DNA of 64,000 bases, taken from PCRC01 sp040384665 (GTDB taxonomy: Bacteria > Pseudomonadota > Gammaproteobacteria > Burkholderiales > Burkholderiaceae_C). The stretch's first letter is position 1; every line of letters begins with the position of its first letter. The translations under genes were made by a program, and so were the position numbers. This document shows positions 51,538 to 61,300 of the stretch, in pieces. A model generated the notes under the pieces. It was not told the origin of the DNA. It worked only from the letters and a program-made list of their open reading frames with translations, and made no database searches. The stretch covers positions 124,001-188,000 of the forward strand of contig JAZKIY010000009.1 of NCBI GenBank assembly GCA_040384665.1. The letters are read 5' to 3'.

Positions 51538-52590
51538 ATGCGCATACTCATTACAACCACGCAGGTCCCATTCATTCGAGGTGGTGCCGAGGTGTTGGCC
51601 GATACCTTGCTGGCCGCATTGCGCCAGCATGGGCATCAGGCGGAAATCGTTGCCCTTCCTTTCAAATGGTATCCGGCCTCGCGTGTGCTGGACCACATGC
51701 TCGCAGCGCGTCTGTACGACCTCACCGAGTCTTGCGGTGTTGAAATTGACCGTGTAGTTGCACTCAAATTCCCCGCTTACCTGGTGCCTCACCCCAACAA
51801 GGTCGCTTGGCTGCTGCACCAGCACCGAACAGCCTACGAGTTGTGGGGGACGGCTTTTGGCGATCTCGATCGGCAGCCCGAGGGTGTTGACGTGCGCAAT
51901 GCGATCTACCGTGCCGATGCTGCCGCTTTTTCGGAAATGCGCGCAACTTACACCATTTCGGGGACGGTGACCCAGCGCCTGCAACAGTACAACAACATCG
52001 CCTCAGAGGCGTTGTACCCGCCGCCTGAAGACGCTGGCAATTTTTATTGCGAGCCGGCCCAAGACTACCTTTTCTACCCCAGCCGCATCGAGGCCATCAA
52101 GCGTCAGGACATGGTTATCGAGGCGCTCGCATTGTGCCGCCAACCTGTTCGCGTCGTGTTCTGTGGTGTTTCGTCAGTTGCGGCGTATAGCGAGGGGCTT
52201 GAAGCACGGGCCGCACAACTGGGTTTGGGTAACAGAGTGACGTGGCTGGGGCGCGTCAGTGCGCAAGACAAGCTGCGTTGGTATGCGCAATCGCTCGGCG
52301 TTGTGTTCACTCCTTTGGAGGAGGATTTGGGCTACATCACCATGGAGGCCATGCTCGCTGCCAAGCCTGTCATCACACTCACCGACGCGGGCGGGCCGCT
52401 GGAGTTTGTGAAGAACCGTCTAACTGGCTTGGTTGCTGAACCCAATCCGCAGGCGCTGGCAGATGCGATGGACGAACTCTGGCTGCAACGTGGTTTGGCA
52501 AAGGATTGGGGCCACGCTGGACGGAAGGCTTATACCCAGCGCGATATTTCTTGGGCGCGTGTGGTGGATGCACTCACCGCCACGTACTGA
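51538..52590 (+). CDS. GT4-family glycosyltransferase
   Basis: A 350-residue GT-B glycosyltransferase. It starts MRILITTTQVPFIRGGAEVLADTLL, a typical acceptor-side beginning. The donor domain includes FYPSRIEAIKRQDMVIEAL near residue 180 and WLGRVSAQDKLRWYAQSLGVVFTPLEEDLGYITMEAMLAAKPVI near 237, containing the conserved E-x7-E motif. Related proteins are often encoded beside ABC-dependent O-antigen exporters. ATG 51538 is used; the longer upstream frame overlaps the FecR-domain gene. One base separates its stop from the next gene, so the two form an operon. Confidence 0.87.
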   Translation: MRILITTTQVPFIRGGAEVLADTLLAALRQHGHQAEIVALPFKWYPASRVLDHMLAARLYDLTESCGVEIDRVVALKFPAYLVPHPNKVAWLLHQHRTAYELWGTAFGDLDRQPEGVDVRNAIYRADAAAFSEMRATYTISGTVTQRLQQYNNIASEALYPPPEDAGNFYCEPAQDYLFYPSRIEAIKRQDMVIEALALCRQPVRVVFCGVSSVAAYSEGLEARAAQLGLGNRVTWLGRVSAQDKLRWYAQSLGVVFTPLEEDLGYITMEAMLAAKPVITLTDAGGPLEFVKNRLTGLVAEPNPQALADAMDELWLQRGLAKDWGHAGRKAYTQRDISWARVVDALTATY

Positions 52591-52591
52591 C

Positions 52592-55192
52592 ATGCCTATG
52601 GCCGCAAATGTCCGCCCGAACCTGCTGTTGGCCTCCCCTTGGCCGCCGGCAAAAAGTGAGATTGCAAGGCATGTCGCGGAAATCCTGTTGCCTGCATTGC
52701 TCAACCGCTATGACGTCGTTCCTCTTGGTACTCAAGACGGCGTTGCCGGGACGATCCCCGTCATGTCCGTTCAATCGGGTCTTGACGCGTTTGCGGATGC
52801 ACCGCTCCTTGCGCACATAGGCAATGAGTCACTTCAAAACGACGCAGCGCTGACGGCCTTGACGCGGCGCCCTGGCGTGGTGGTCATGCACGACATTGTT
52901 TTGCACCACGCGTGGTACGACGCCTGCATGCGCGCCGACCGCTTTGACGACTACCTCGCCAGCGTACGTGAATACGGCGGCGCGTTGTTGGCAGAGCAGG
53001 CACTGTTGGCGCGCCACCATTCTGCGGTGGTTCACCGGATGGCGCGCAGTTTGCCGCTTTTTGAGCCGTTCCTGCAAAATGCAATGGGTGTTGTGGTGCA
53101 TTCCCAGATGGCGTTTGACGCCGTCTCCGAGCGTGGCCCCTGGCCAGTTCTCCGGCTCGATTTGCCCACACCCATGCCTGCCAGTGCCCAAACTGTTCTG
53201 GCGCACCGTGAATCCCAGGTACAGGCGTTGCAAGGTGGGGCTCCTATACGCTTGGTCGTTTTTGGTTACCTGGGCCCCAACCGCTGTCTCGACCAGATTC
53301 TCGATGGCATGGCCATTCTCAAAGCCCAGGCGGTTGCCGTGCGGCTCGATGTTTACGGCCAACTTTCCGACCCACCGGCATTCCAGCAGGCCATTGAGCG
53401 TGCCGGATTGACGCAATGTGTGTTTGTGCATGGTTTTGTGTCCAATGAGGCGCTTGACCACGCGCTTCAGCAGGCCCACCTGGCGTGTAATTTCCGATCA
53501 CCCACGATGGGGGAGGCCTCCGCCAGCCAGCTTCGTTTGTACGCCGCAGGCTTGCCGGCAATTGTGGGGCGTACAGGCTGGTATGCCGAGCAGCCTGATT
53601 CGGCCGTGGTGCATGTAGAGCCGGGCGGCGAAGCGGCCGGACTGGTGTCTGCCGTCATGCGCATGATGCATTCGCCTGCCGAGCTTCCCGCAATGGCTGC
53701 AGCGGGTCTGGAGCACCTGCAGCGTCGCCATGATCCTGACGCTTATGTGGCGCAGCTGGCTGAATTTTTGGCCGAGTGTGGCCAAACAGGTCCGTCACAC
53801 CGTTTGGGGCGCCACTACGTTCGCCAGGCGGCCAGCGCCAATGCTGCGCTGCAATTGCCGGTTACCCCGCTGATGGCACAAAGCCTGGTCGACCTGAGCG
53901 GCGCCGAGATCGACCGTGGCGCTATTGGCCAGGCCTTTCACCGCGCCAGTCTGGTGGCGTCCCTCGAAGCCGCCCCATCGGTCTCCGCCGACCCCTACCG
54001 AGATATTCCCATGCCTGCACCAATACCCCCCGCTTTCAGCGGTCAACGCGGTGAGTCCGTGGGCCAACATCCGGCCTATTCGCCTGATTTGGCCGCCTTG
54101 GCGCTCCGTGCAAAGGCCCGCACCGAGTTGCCCGCAAGCCTGCAAAAGGGGTTTCTTGGCAAGGTGGGGCTGGCACCATGGGTGCTCAAGGCGTGGAATT
54201 TCCTGTCCCGCGACTGGCGCGAGCCCATTGAGCTGACGCACCGTGTCTTGGCGGCGCACGACCCGGTTATTGCCGAAATGCGTCAGATAAAAGCCCAAAT
54301 GGCCCAATTGCGCGCCGAGTCAAGGCAGCAAACAATGATGGTCCGCGCTGAACTGGTGGCCACCGAAGAGCAAGTGGCCCAACTCAGCACCCGCCTGCAA
54401 GGCGGTGTTCAAACGGTGCCAGGCCCGGGTGCGCCAGAGGGCGTGTCCACTCTGGAGGGTGACTTTTTGCAGGCCGTCGCCGATCATTTTCGCGGTGATC
54501 CCGCCGTGTTGCGTGAGAGGCTGGCGGTGCATCTGCCTGCCGTCGTGCAGGCGCAGGCGCGTGTTCGCGCTGCTGAGTCTGAGGCGGTGGGCGTCACTGC
54601 GAATGTCGCAGTGACGCCGCTCATTGACCTTGGGTGTGGGCGAGGGGAGTGGCTGGAGGTGTTGCGCAATGCTGGTCATCCATCCCTCGGCATCGACATG
54701 GCGGCCGAATGTGTCAGCGCTTGCCTGGAAAGAGGTCTCGATGCCAAGCTGGGTGACGCACTGCGTGTTCTGCAGCAACTGCCTGACCACAGCGTGGCCG
54801 TCATCACGGCCTTTCACCTCGTAGAGCACTTGCCACTCAAAGGTCAAATCACCTTGTTCAACGAGGCCTGGCGTGTTCTGGCGCCTGGTGGTTTGTTGTT
54901 GGCGGAAACGCCCAACCCCGAAAACCTGGGCGTGATCAGCAGGAATTTCTGGTACGACCCGACCCACCTGCGCCCCGTACCCGGTGAAATGCTGCGCCTG
55001 CTGGCCAAGGCTGCGGGGTTTGACGATGTAAAAGTCGAATTCCTTCAGCCACCGCCTGTGCCAAGCCTGGAACTGGAGCACTATGCGCCACGCATCCGTC
55101 ACATGCTTTTTTGCGGCGAGGACACGGTGGTGCACGCGGTCAAAACCGATCCGACAGGCCGTGAAAGTCTGCCAAAAGGCTTAGGCGCTTGA
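52592..55192 (+). CDS. Fusion of GT4 glycosyltransferase and SAM methyltransferase
   Basis: An 866-residue two-enzyme protein. Residues about 1-400 are a GT-B glycosyltransferase (LVVFGYLGPNRCLDQILDGM near residue 227; GEASASQLRLYAAGLPAIVG near 308). Residues about 400-560 are a linker, partly Pro/Ala-rich. Residues about 560-630 are helical with coiled-coil character (MRQIKAQMAQLRAESRQQ). Residues about 640-830 are a class I methyltransferase with the SAM loop LIDLGCGRGEWLE near 677, ITAFHLVEHLP near 735, and APGGLLLAETPNPENLG near 765. It could add the last sugar and methylate it to cap the chain, which is inference. It starts one base after the preceding gene's stop. Confidence 0.88.
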   Translation: MPMAANVRPNLLLASPWPPAKSEIARHVAEILLPALLNRYDVVPLGTQDGVAGTIPVMSVQSGLDAFADAPLLAHIGNESLQNDAALTALTRRPGVVVMHDIVLHHAWYDACMRADRFDDYLASVREYGGALLAEQALLARHHSAVVHRMARSLPLFEPFLQNAMGVVVHSQMAFDAVSERGPWPVLRLDLPTPMPASAQTVLAHRESQVQALQGGAPIRLVVFGYLGPNRCLDQILDGMAILKAQAVAVRLDVYGQLSDPPAFQQAIERAGLTQCVFVHGFVSNEALDHALQQAHLACNFRSPTMGEASASQLRLYAAGLPAIVGRTGWYAEQPDSAVVHVEPGGEAAGLVSAVMRMMHSPAELPAMAAAGLEHLQRRHDPDAYVAQLAEFLAECGQTGPSHRLGRHYVRQAASANAALQLPVTPLMAQSLVDLSGAEIDRGAIGQAFHRASLVASLEAAPSVSADPYRDIPMPAPIPPAFSGQRGESVGQHPAYSPDLAALALRAKARTELPASLQKGFLGKVGLAPWVLKAWNFLSRDWREPIELTHRVLAAHDPVIAEMRQIKAQMAQLRAESRQQTMMVRAELVATEEQVAQLSTRLQGGVQTVPGPGAPEGVSTLEGDFLQAVADHFRGDPAVLRERLAVHLPAVVQAQARVRAAESEAVGVTANVAVTPLIDLGCGRGEWLEVLRNAGHPSLGIDMAAECVSACLERGLDAKLGDALRVLQQLPDHSVAVITAFHLVEHLPLKGQITLFNEAWRVLAPGGLLLAETPNPENLGVISRNFWYDPTHLRPVPGEMLRLLAKAAGFDDVKVEFLQPPPVPSLELEHYAPRIRHMLFCGEDTVVHAVKTDPTGRESLPKGLGA

Positions 55193-55257
55193 GCGGGCAA
55201 GTAGCGCCAGCGTTGTAAAACCGTTGATGCAACAAATGCGCGCAGAGGAAAATTCGC

Positions 55258-55279
55258 TTTTGTGATGCAAGTCACAAAA
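55258..55279 (+). promoter_or_regulatory. Perfect CRP-type palindrome upstream of the S-layer gene
   Basis: TTTTGTGA (55258-55265), TGCAAG, TCACAAAA (55272-55279). Both 8-base arms are perfectly symmetric, and the core is the exact TGTGA-N6-TCACA consensus. It matches the site at 50039-50060 in 15 of 16 arm positions. A weak -10-like CACACT sits at 55297-55302, at the same distance as the GATAAT at the other promoter. The start codon is 120 bp further on, leaving a long leader. Confidence 0.75.
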
Positions 55280-55398
55280 TAGGTTGCGTTTTATGGCACA
55301 CTTCGCGGCATGAGGGCTTTTGGCTGTCCATCTATAGTTTGATGGTTGGTTGCAAACCCCTCACATTCAGACCAGCAAATTTTTAACGGAGAGAAATT

Positions 55399-58300
55399 AT
55401 GGCCATTGGTGATTACACAAACGTACTGCAACAGTTCTACATTTCATATTTCGGCCGTCCAGCCGATCCCATTGGCCTGCAGTCGGCTGCTCAAGCGCTG
55501 AGCAACGCTGGCGCTCCCACCACGACCCAAGGTCTGGTGACCTCCTACGCCACGAACGCCACCGTGCGCACGCTCATCGACAACTTCGGTAACAGCGCTG
55601 AATCCGCGGCCCTGTACGGCTCGGTCACGACGCCTGACACCATCACGAACTTTGTCACGCAGATTTACCTGAACGTGCTCGATCGTCAGCCTGACCTTGC
55701 TGGTCTGCTCTACTGGTCTGGTGAAATCTCTTCCGGTCGCCTGATTCCCTCCCGCGTTGCCCTGACCATCCTGGACGCTGCCACCCGCACGCCAGATGCG
55801 CAGACCGTCGCCAACAAGCTGGCCGTCGCCAACAACTTCACCACCAACCTGGACACGGTTGCTGAAATCAACGCTTACAGCGGCAACGTGGCTGCTGGCC
55901 TGGCCCGCGACATGCTTTCCAACGTGGACAGCACCACCAACGTCACGGCATTCCAGCCCAACGTGCTGCAAACCATTGTGAACATCGTCAACGGTGCAGG
56001 CACTGCAGGTGCATTCACGCTGACCAATGGCACCGACGTGGCTTCCGCCAACGTGTTCAATGCGCCTCAACTGTTCACCCCTGGTGGCAATGACCGCATC
56101 AACTCCCTGCAAGACGAAGACCGTCTGACCGGCACCGGCACCAACCCCACACTGAACGTCACGCTCGGCACCCCGAACGACAACGGTGGTTCGATCATCA
56201 CCCCTGTGTTGTCGGGCATTGCCACGATCAATGCGGCCTTCACCTCGTCGACCGCTGGCCTTGAGCTGGACCTGCAAGATTCCACCGGTGTGACCACGGT
56301 CAACGTGACCCGTGTTTCGTCGGGTGGTGCAACCATCGACAACCTGACCTCGACCGCCACCACGCTGTCGGTCGTCAACTCGGCAGACAAAGCCAACGTC
56401 AGCCTGCTGTACCGCAACAACCAGATCGCCGGTACGACAGATGCTGTCAACCTCACGCTGGACAATGACAACATCGGCACCTTGACGGTTGGCCGTACCA
56501 ACAACGTTGTGGCTGGTGATCCACTGAACCAAATCGACACGTTGACCATCAACACCGTCGGTTCTTCCACCGGTATCGACGTGCTCGACACGCGTTCCGT
56601 TGACAACCAGAACATCCAGATCAACGCTGGCGCCAACCTCACGGTTCTGGCTCTGAGCAGCCCCGGCGGCATTCAGCGCATTGGCGTGGCCGGCGCAGCC
56701 AACGTGACCTTGGGCGCTGTGGGCAGCGACGCAGGCTTCGTGCTGGCAGGTGGTACCCACACGGGTAACCTGACCGTCAACATCTCCAATGCTGACCAAG
56801 ACGGCACGGCTTCGTTCACCACCGGCTTCGGCAACGATGTCGTGACCTCCAATGGTCTGCTCGGCGACCTGTTCACCAACGCCGGCACAGACACCGTGAC
56901 CGTGACTGGTGACGTGTTGACCAATGGTGCCGTGACTGGCTCCATCTCCACCGGTGACGGTGCTGACACCGTCGTGGTGACCGGCTCGCTGGCCGGTACC
57001 GTTGCAGGCGGCGCCAGCGTCAGCACCGGCGCAGGCAATGACACCGTCACCGTTGGTGTTCCAGCCCCCAAGGGCACGGATGCCAACAGCGGCATTGACC
57101 TGACCGCCAACCTGACTATCGCCCGTGCAGGCGGTACCTTTGGTGAAGAAGCGGTGCTCGACACCGGTGACGGCGACGACACGGTCACCATCACTGGCAC
57201 CACCGCAGGCGACACCGGCGGCGGCGCAGATGCCGACGCTCTGGGTTCGCTCATCACCCTCGGCGCTGGCAACGACACGCTGAACGTCAACCTGATCAAC
57301 CAAGAAGCCACGGGCACCTTGTTCGCTGGTGAAGTGAACGGCGGAACCGGCACCAACACCCTGAGCATTGTGGCCACCAACTCGGTGGGCGCTGTGGTTG
57401 CTGTTGATGCCACCGACCCAGACCGCGTGGTTGGTTTCCAGACCCTGAACCTGACTTCCAGCCAGGCTATCGACGAAGAGCTGGCCGCCAACATCAAGGC
57501 CGCCAACGCAGCATTGACCGTGGTGGTCAACGACGGTGACGACGACAACGCCAACGGTTCCACCGTTGGTGCTGGCGAAGTCAGCAACTCCGAAACCGCT
57601 GATTTCGACGCCGACATCAACGAATTCACGGGCCTGACCGCCATCAACCTGGAAAACCAGGCCGGTGTCATCAACGCCACGCCTGAAGAATTCTCGGTGC
57701 CCCAGCGTTTCGCTGGCGATGCAGCCACCTACACCGTGCGCAACCTGGCTGGTACCGAAGCCGTCACCCTGACCACTGTTGAAGCCATCACTTCCGTGGC
57801 CAACCGTGGCCTGATCGGCGCGACCGTGACCGACGACCTGATCGCTGACGCCACGCTGAACGTTTCCCTGGCCAACGACGCTGGTGCAGCAGACACCATC
57901 GCTGTCACCATCGCTGGTGCCGGTGACGTCGCCATCAACGACATCAACGCCAGCAACGGCCCAGGCACCGCAGACGACGGCGAAACCGAAAACCTGACGC
58001 TGACCATCAATGGTCCTGCCAGCCGCTCCATCATCCTGGCTGACGACAACTTCGAAGGCGCGCTGCGCCTGCAAGGCAACACCACCGGCACCATCACCGT
58101 GGGCGCTGTGGTCGCTGCAGGTTCTGCTGTCAACACCGCCAACGCGGTCGACGCCAGCACCATCGTCTCCACCTTGACCGGCAACGTGAACATCACCGTC
58201 GCCGACGAAGCCAACTACAACATCACCACCGCCGGTGGCAACGATGTGGTCAACCTGTTGAACGACACGGTCAACGTCAGCGACACGATTGACCTCGGCG

Positions 58301-61300
58301 CCGGTACCAACCGCATCATCATCAACAACGACCTGCGCGGCAACACCAACGCAGACGCTGACGAAAGCTTCAACAACCTGCGCAACATCCAGGAACTGGA
58401 AATCCGCGGTTTTGCAGCCAACCAGTTCACCCTGCCAGGCAGCAGCCCAGCCGTCATCGAAGTGACGCTGGACGACGATGCCCAGACCACCGGCATCAGC
58501 CGCGTGATCTTGGCCCTCGATGCCGGCGCTGCAGAACCCAACGTCGACCTCGACATTGGTGTTGACTTCACCAACAACCTGGTCATCGACCTGGCTGCTG
58601 AAAGCTCCACCATCGACATCGACAACGACGCCAACGTCAACACCGTTGTCAACGTCAATGCCGACCAAGCCACCGCCGCACTCGTGGGCGATGCCGACAT
58701 CAACTTCACCGACGCCGGCACCGGCACCGTGACGTTGAACATCACCACCGACGACGACTCCAGCCAATTCATTGGCGTGGGTGGCGACGTTGACCTGACC
58801 GTGCAAGACGGCGACATCGATGTCATCAACCTGATCGACGGCACCTCCACCGCACGCGCCGTTGCCGGTGCTGCCACGGCTCAGACCACCATCAGCCTGA
58901 ACCTCGACGCTTCCTACGGCCCTGTGGGTGGTGTGTTGACGGTGAATGCCTCCAGCATCAACGACGACGACCTCGATGCCAACAACGACGGTGACCTGCT
59001 CGACGCAGGTGACATCGACGACAACCAGACGGTCGTCATCAACGCCGGTGCCGCCGACTACCGCGTCAACGTGACCGGCTCGCAGCTGACCGACCAGATC
59101 GTTGGCTCCAACTTCAACGACACCATCGACGGCCAAGCCGGCCTGGACATCATCATTGGTGGCCTGGGTGCTGACAGCATCACCGGTGGCGCTGGCCCTG
59201 ATTTCTTCGGCTACAACTCTGCCGCCGAATCGAACTCGGTCACCACCGACACCATCACCGACTTTGCCACCGGCAGCGACAGTTTGTTCCTCGCGCTGAA
59301 CAGCGAAGTGGGTGGTTTGCCTGCGGTTGTCAACGCCTCTGGCTTTGCCAACGTGGCCAGCACCGGCTTGGGTGACGACTCCCTGACCGGCACCGTGGGC
59401 AACCGCGTGGTGGGCGACTCGTTCTACGCCTCTGGCGACGGCCGTTTGGCCATCGACGTGGACGGCGACGGCGACATCACCGGCGCCAACGACTACGTCA
59501 TCAACATCGGCTCGGCCGTCAACGCTGGCGACATCCGCCTGGCCATCACCGGTTCCAACAACGCCGGTGTTGCCGACACCATCCGCGGTGGTGTGGGTGC
59601 AGACACGATCGCCGCAGGCGCTGGTAACGACCGCATCGTCTACGTGGGTTCCCTGACCACCGCAGACGTGAATGGCTACATCGTCGCTGGCAGCGCCGCT
59701 GCCGTCGGTATCGACGCAGACGTTGCCAAAGTGCTGAGCTACAGCGAATTGTTGACCGCCCGCGCACAAAGCGAAATCGGCGTCAACACCACGGGCCAAT
59801 TCCCAACAGAGTTGGGTGAAAGCCTGGACGGCGGCGCCGGCAACGACACGCTCGACGTGTTCGGTACGGCCAACCTGTCGTTGGTGAACAACGGTAATTC
59901 GCTGCAGGTTGAGGCGGTGGTGGGTCACTCCAACATCACCATGACCGAAGTGCAGTTTGCGGCCCTGAACAGCTTCACGTTCAACGGCAACAACGCCCAC
60001 GTGTTGAACATCATCGACAGCAACGGCAACGGCACCACCCCGGTGTTGAACATCAATGTCGTCAACGTTGGTGCCAACTCCACGCTGGACTTCAACCTGA
60101 TCTCCACCGCAGGTGCTGTGGTCAACGCCACGCCTGCCTACAACCTGACCGGTTCTGCCGCTGACCTGCTGGCCTTGCCAGCCGGTGCTGTGGCCGACGC
60201 TGGCACGGTGACGGTGAATGGTCCTGTGACGGTTGCAGAAGCTCAATCGCTCTTTGCACTGGACCCAACGATCAACTACAACATCGTTGACAACGCCAAC
60301 AACGTCGGCGCTGCCATTGCCGATCCAGCTGTGGTGCAATCCACAACGTTGACGGTTTCTGGTGGCTTCACCACTGTGGCGGCAACACGCGCAATCGTGG
60401 CCGACGCTGGCTTCCAAGGTGCCAGTTCCTTCAGCGTGCAAGATACGGGCGCGAACATCGCCAGCATCGTGGTTCCTGGTGACGCGGCTCTGAATGCCTC
60501 TGTCACGGGTTACAACGCTGAGCCGGTCGATGCCATCACATTGACCATTGCGCAATTCCAGAACTTCGGTAACCGTCTGTCGGATGCCAATGACATCGTC
60601 TCGATCAACGGTACTGCCGTTGCAGACACCTTGGTGTTCAATCACGCTACCACACAGACGCCAGTCCGTGTGAGCTTGGGTGAAGAGTCGGGTACGCCTG
60701 ACACCATCACCGTTCAAGGTGGTGGCGAAGTGCGCTTGACCTTCACCAGTGCAGATGTGGGCAACACCAATGCACTCGACGGCAACAACGATGCAAACGA
60801 AGATGGTGGATTGGCAGTTCGCTACCAACTTGAAAACGGTGGTGGTACACCGACGGGCGTTGCTCACCGCTTTGAAGATGAGAACATCACCTTTGACGGC
60901 CGCGCCAGCGGCACCAAGTTTGACGTTCGTGACCTGCCTTCAGGCACCGCGCGTGGTGTTTTTGACGTCGTGACTCTGGGCAGTTCGGTTGGCGACAACG
61001 TCGCTGGTACAACCTCAGATGACTACATCAACGGTGGTGCAGGCAACGACACACTCACCGGTGGCACTGGCTTCGACTTCCTCGTCGGTGGCGCTGGTGA
61101 CGACCTGTTGAATGTGGCAGCTGCTGACAACAATGAACGTACCGACATCATTGGTGGTGGCGGTGAAGACACTGTGGCCGTTGCTGGTGGCGTGACTGTG
61201 GGTGCATCGAGCGCTTGGGACTTGGGCGCTGGCATTGCCGACACGGTTTCCTTGGCTACCGGCACCAACATTGCCGCTGTGAACGGCGGCGCTGCAATCA

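Noticed and set aside
55294..55310. TGGCAC resembling a sigma-54 -24 element before the S-layer gene
   Set aside because: The required GC dinucleotide is one base out of place for a -12 element, and no sigma-54 activator gene is in the window.
55444..60867. 1807-codon open frame on the minus strand opposite the S-layer gene
   Set aside because: It is a by-product of the strong codon bias and low stop density of the plus-strand gene; the translation is low-complexity (His/Val/Gly/Asp-rich) and matches no family, whereas the plus-strand protein has clear domains.
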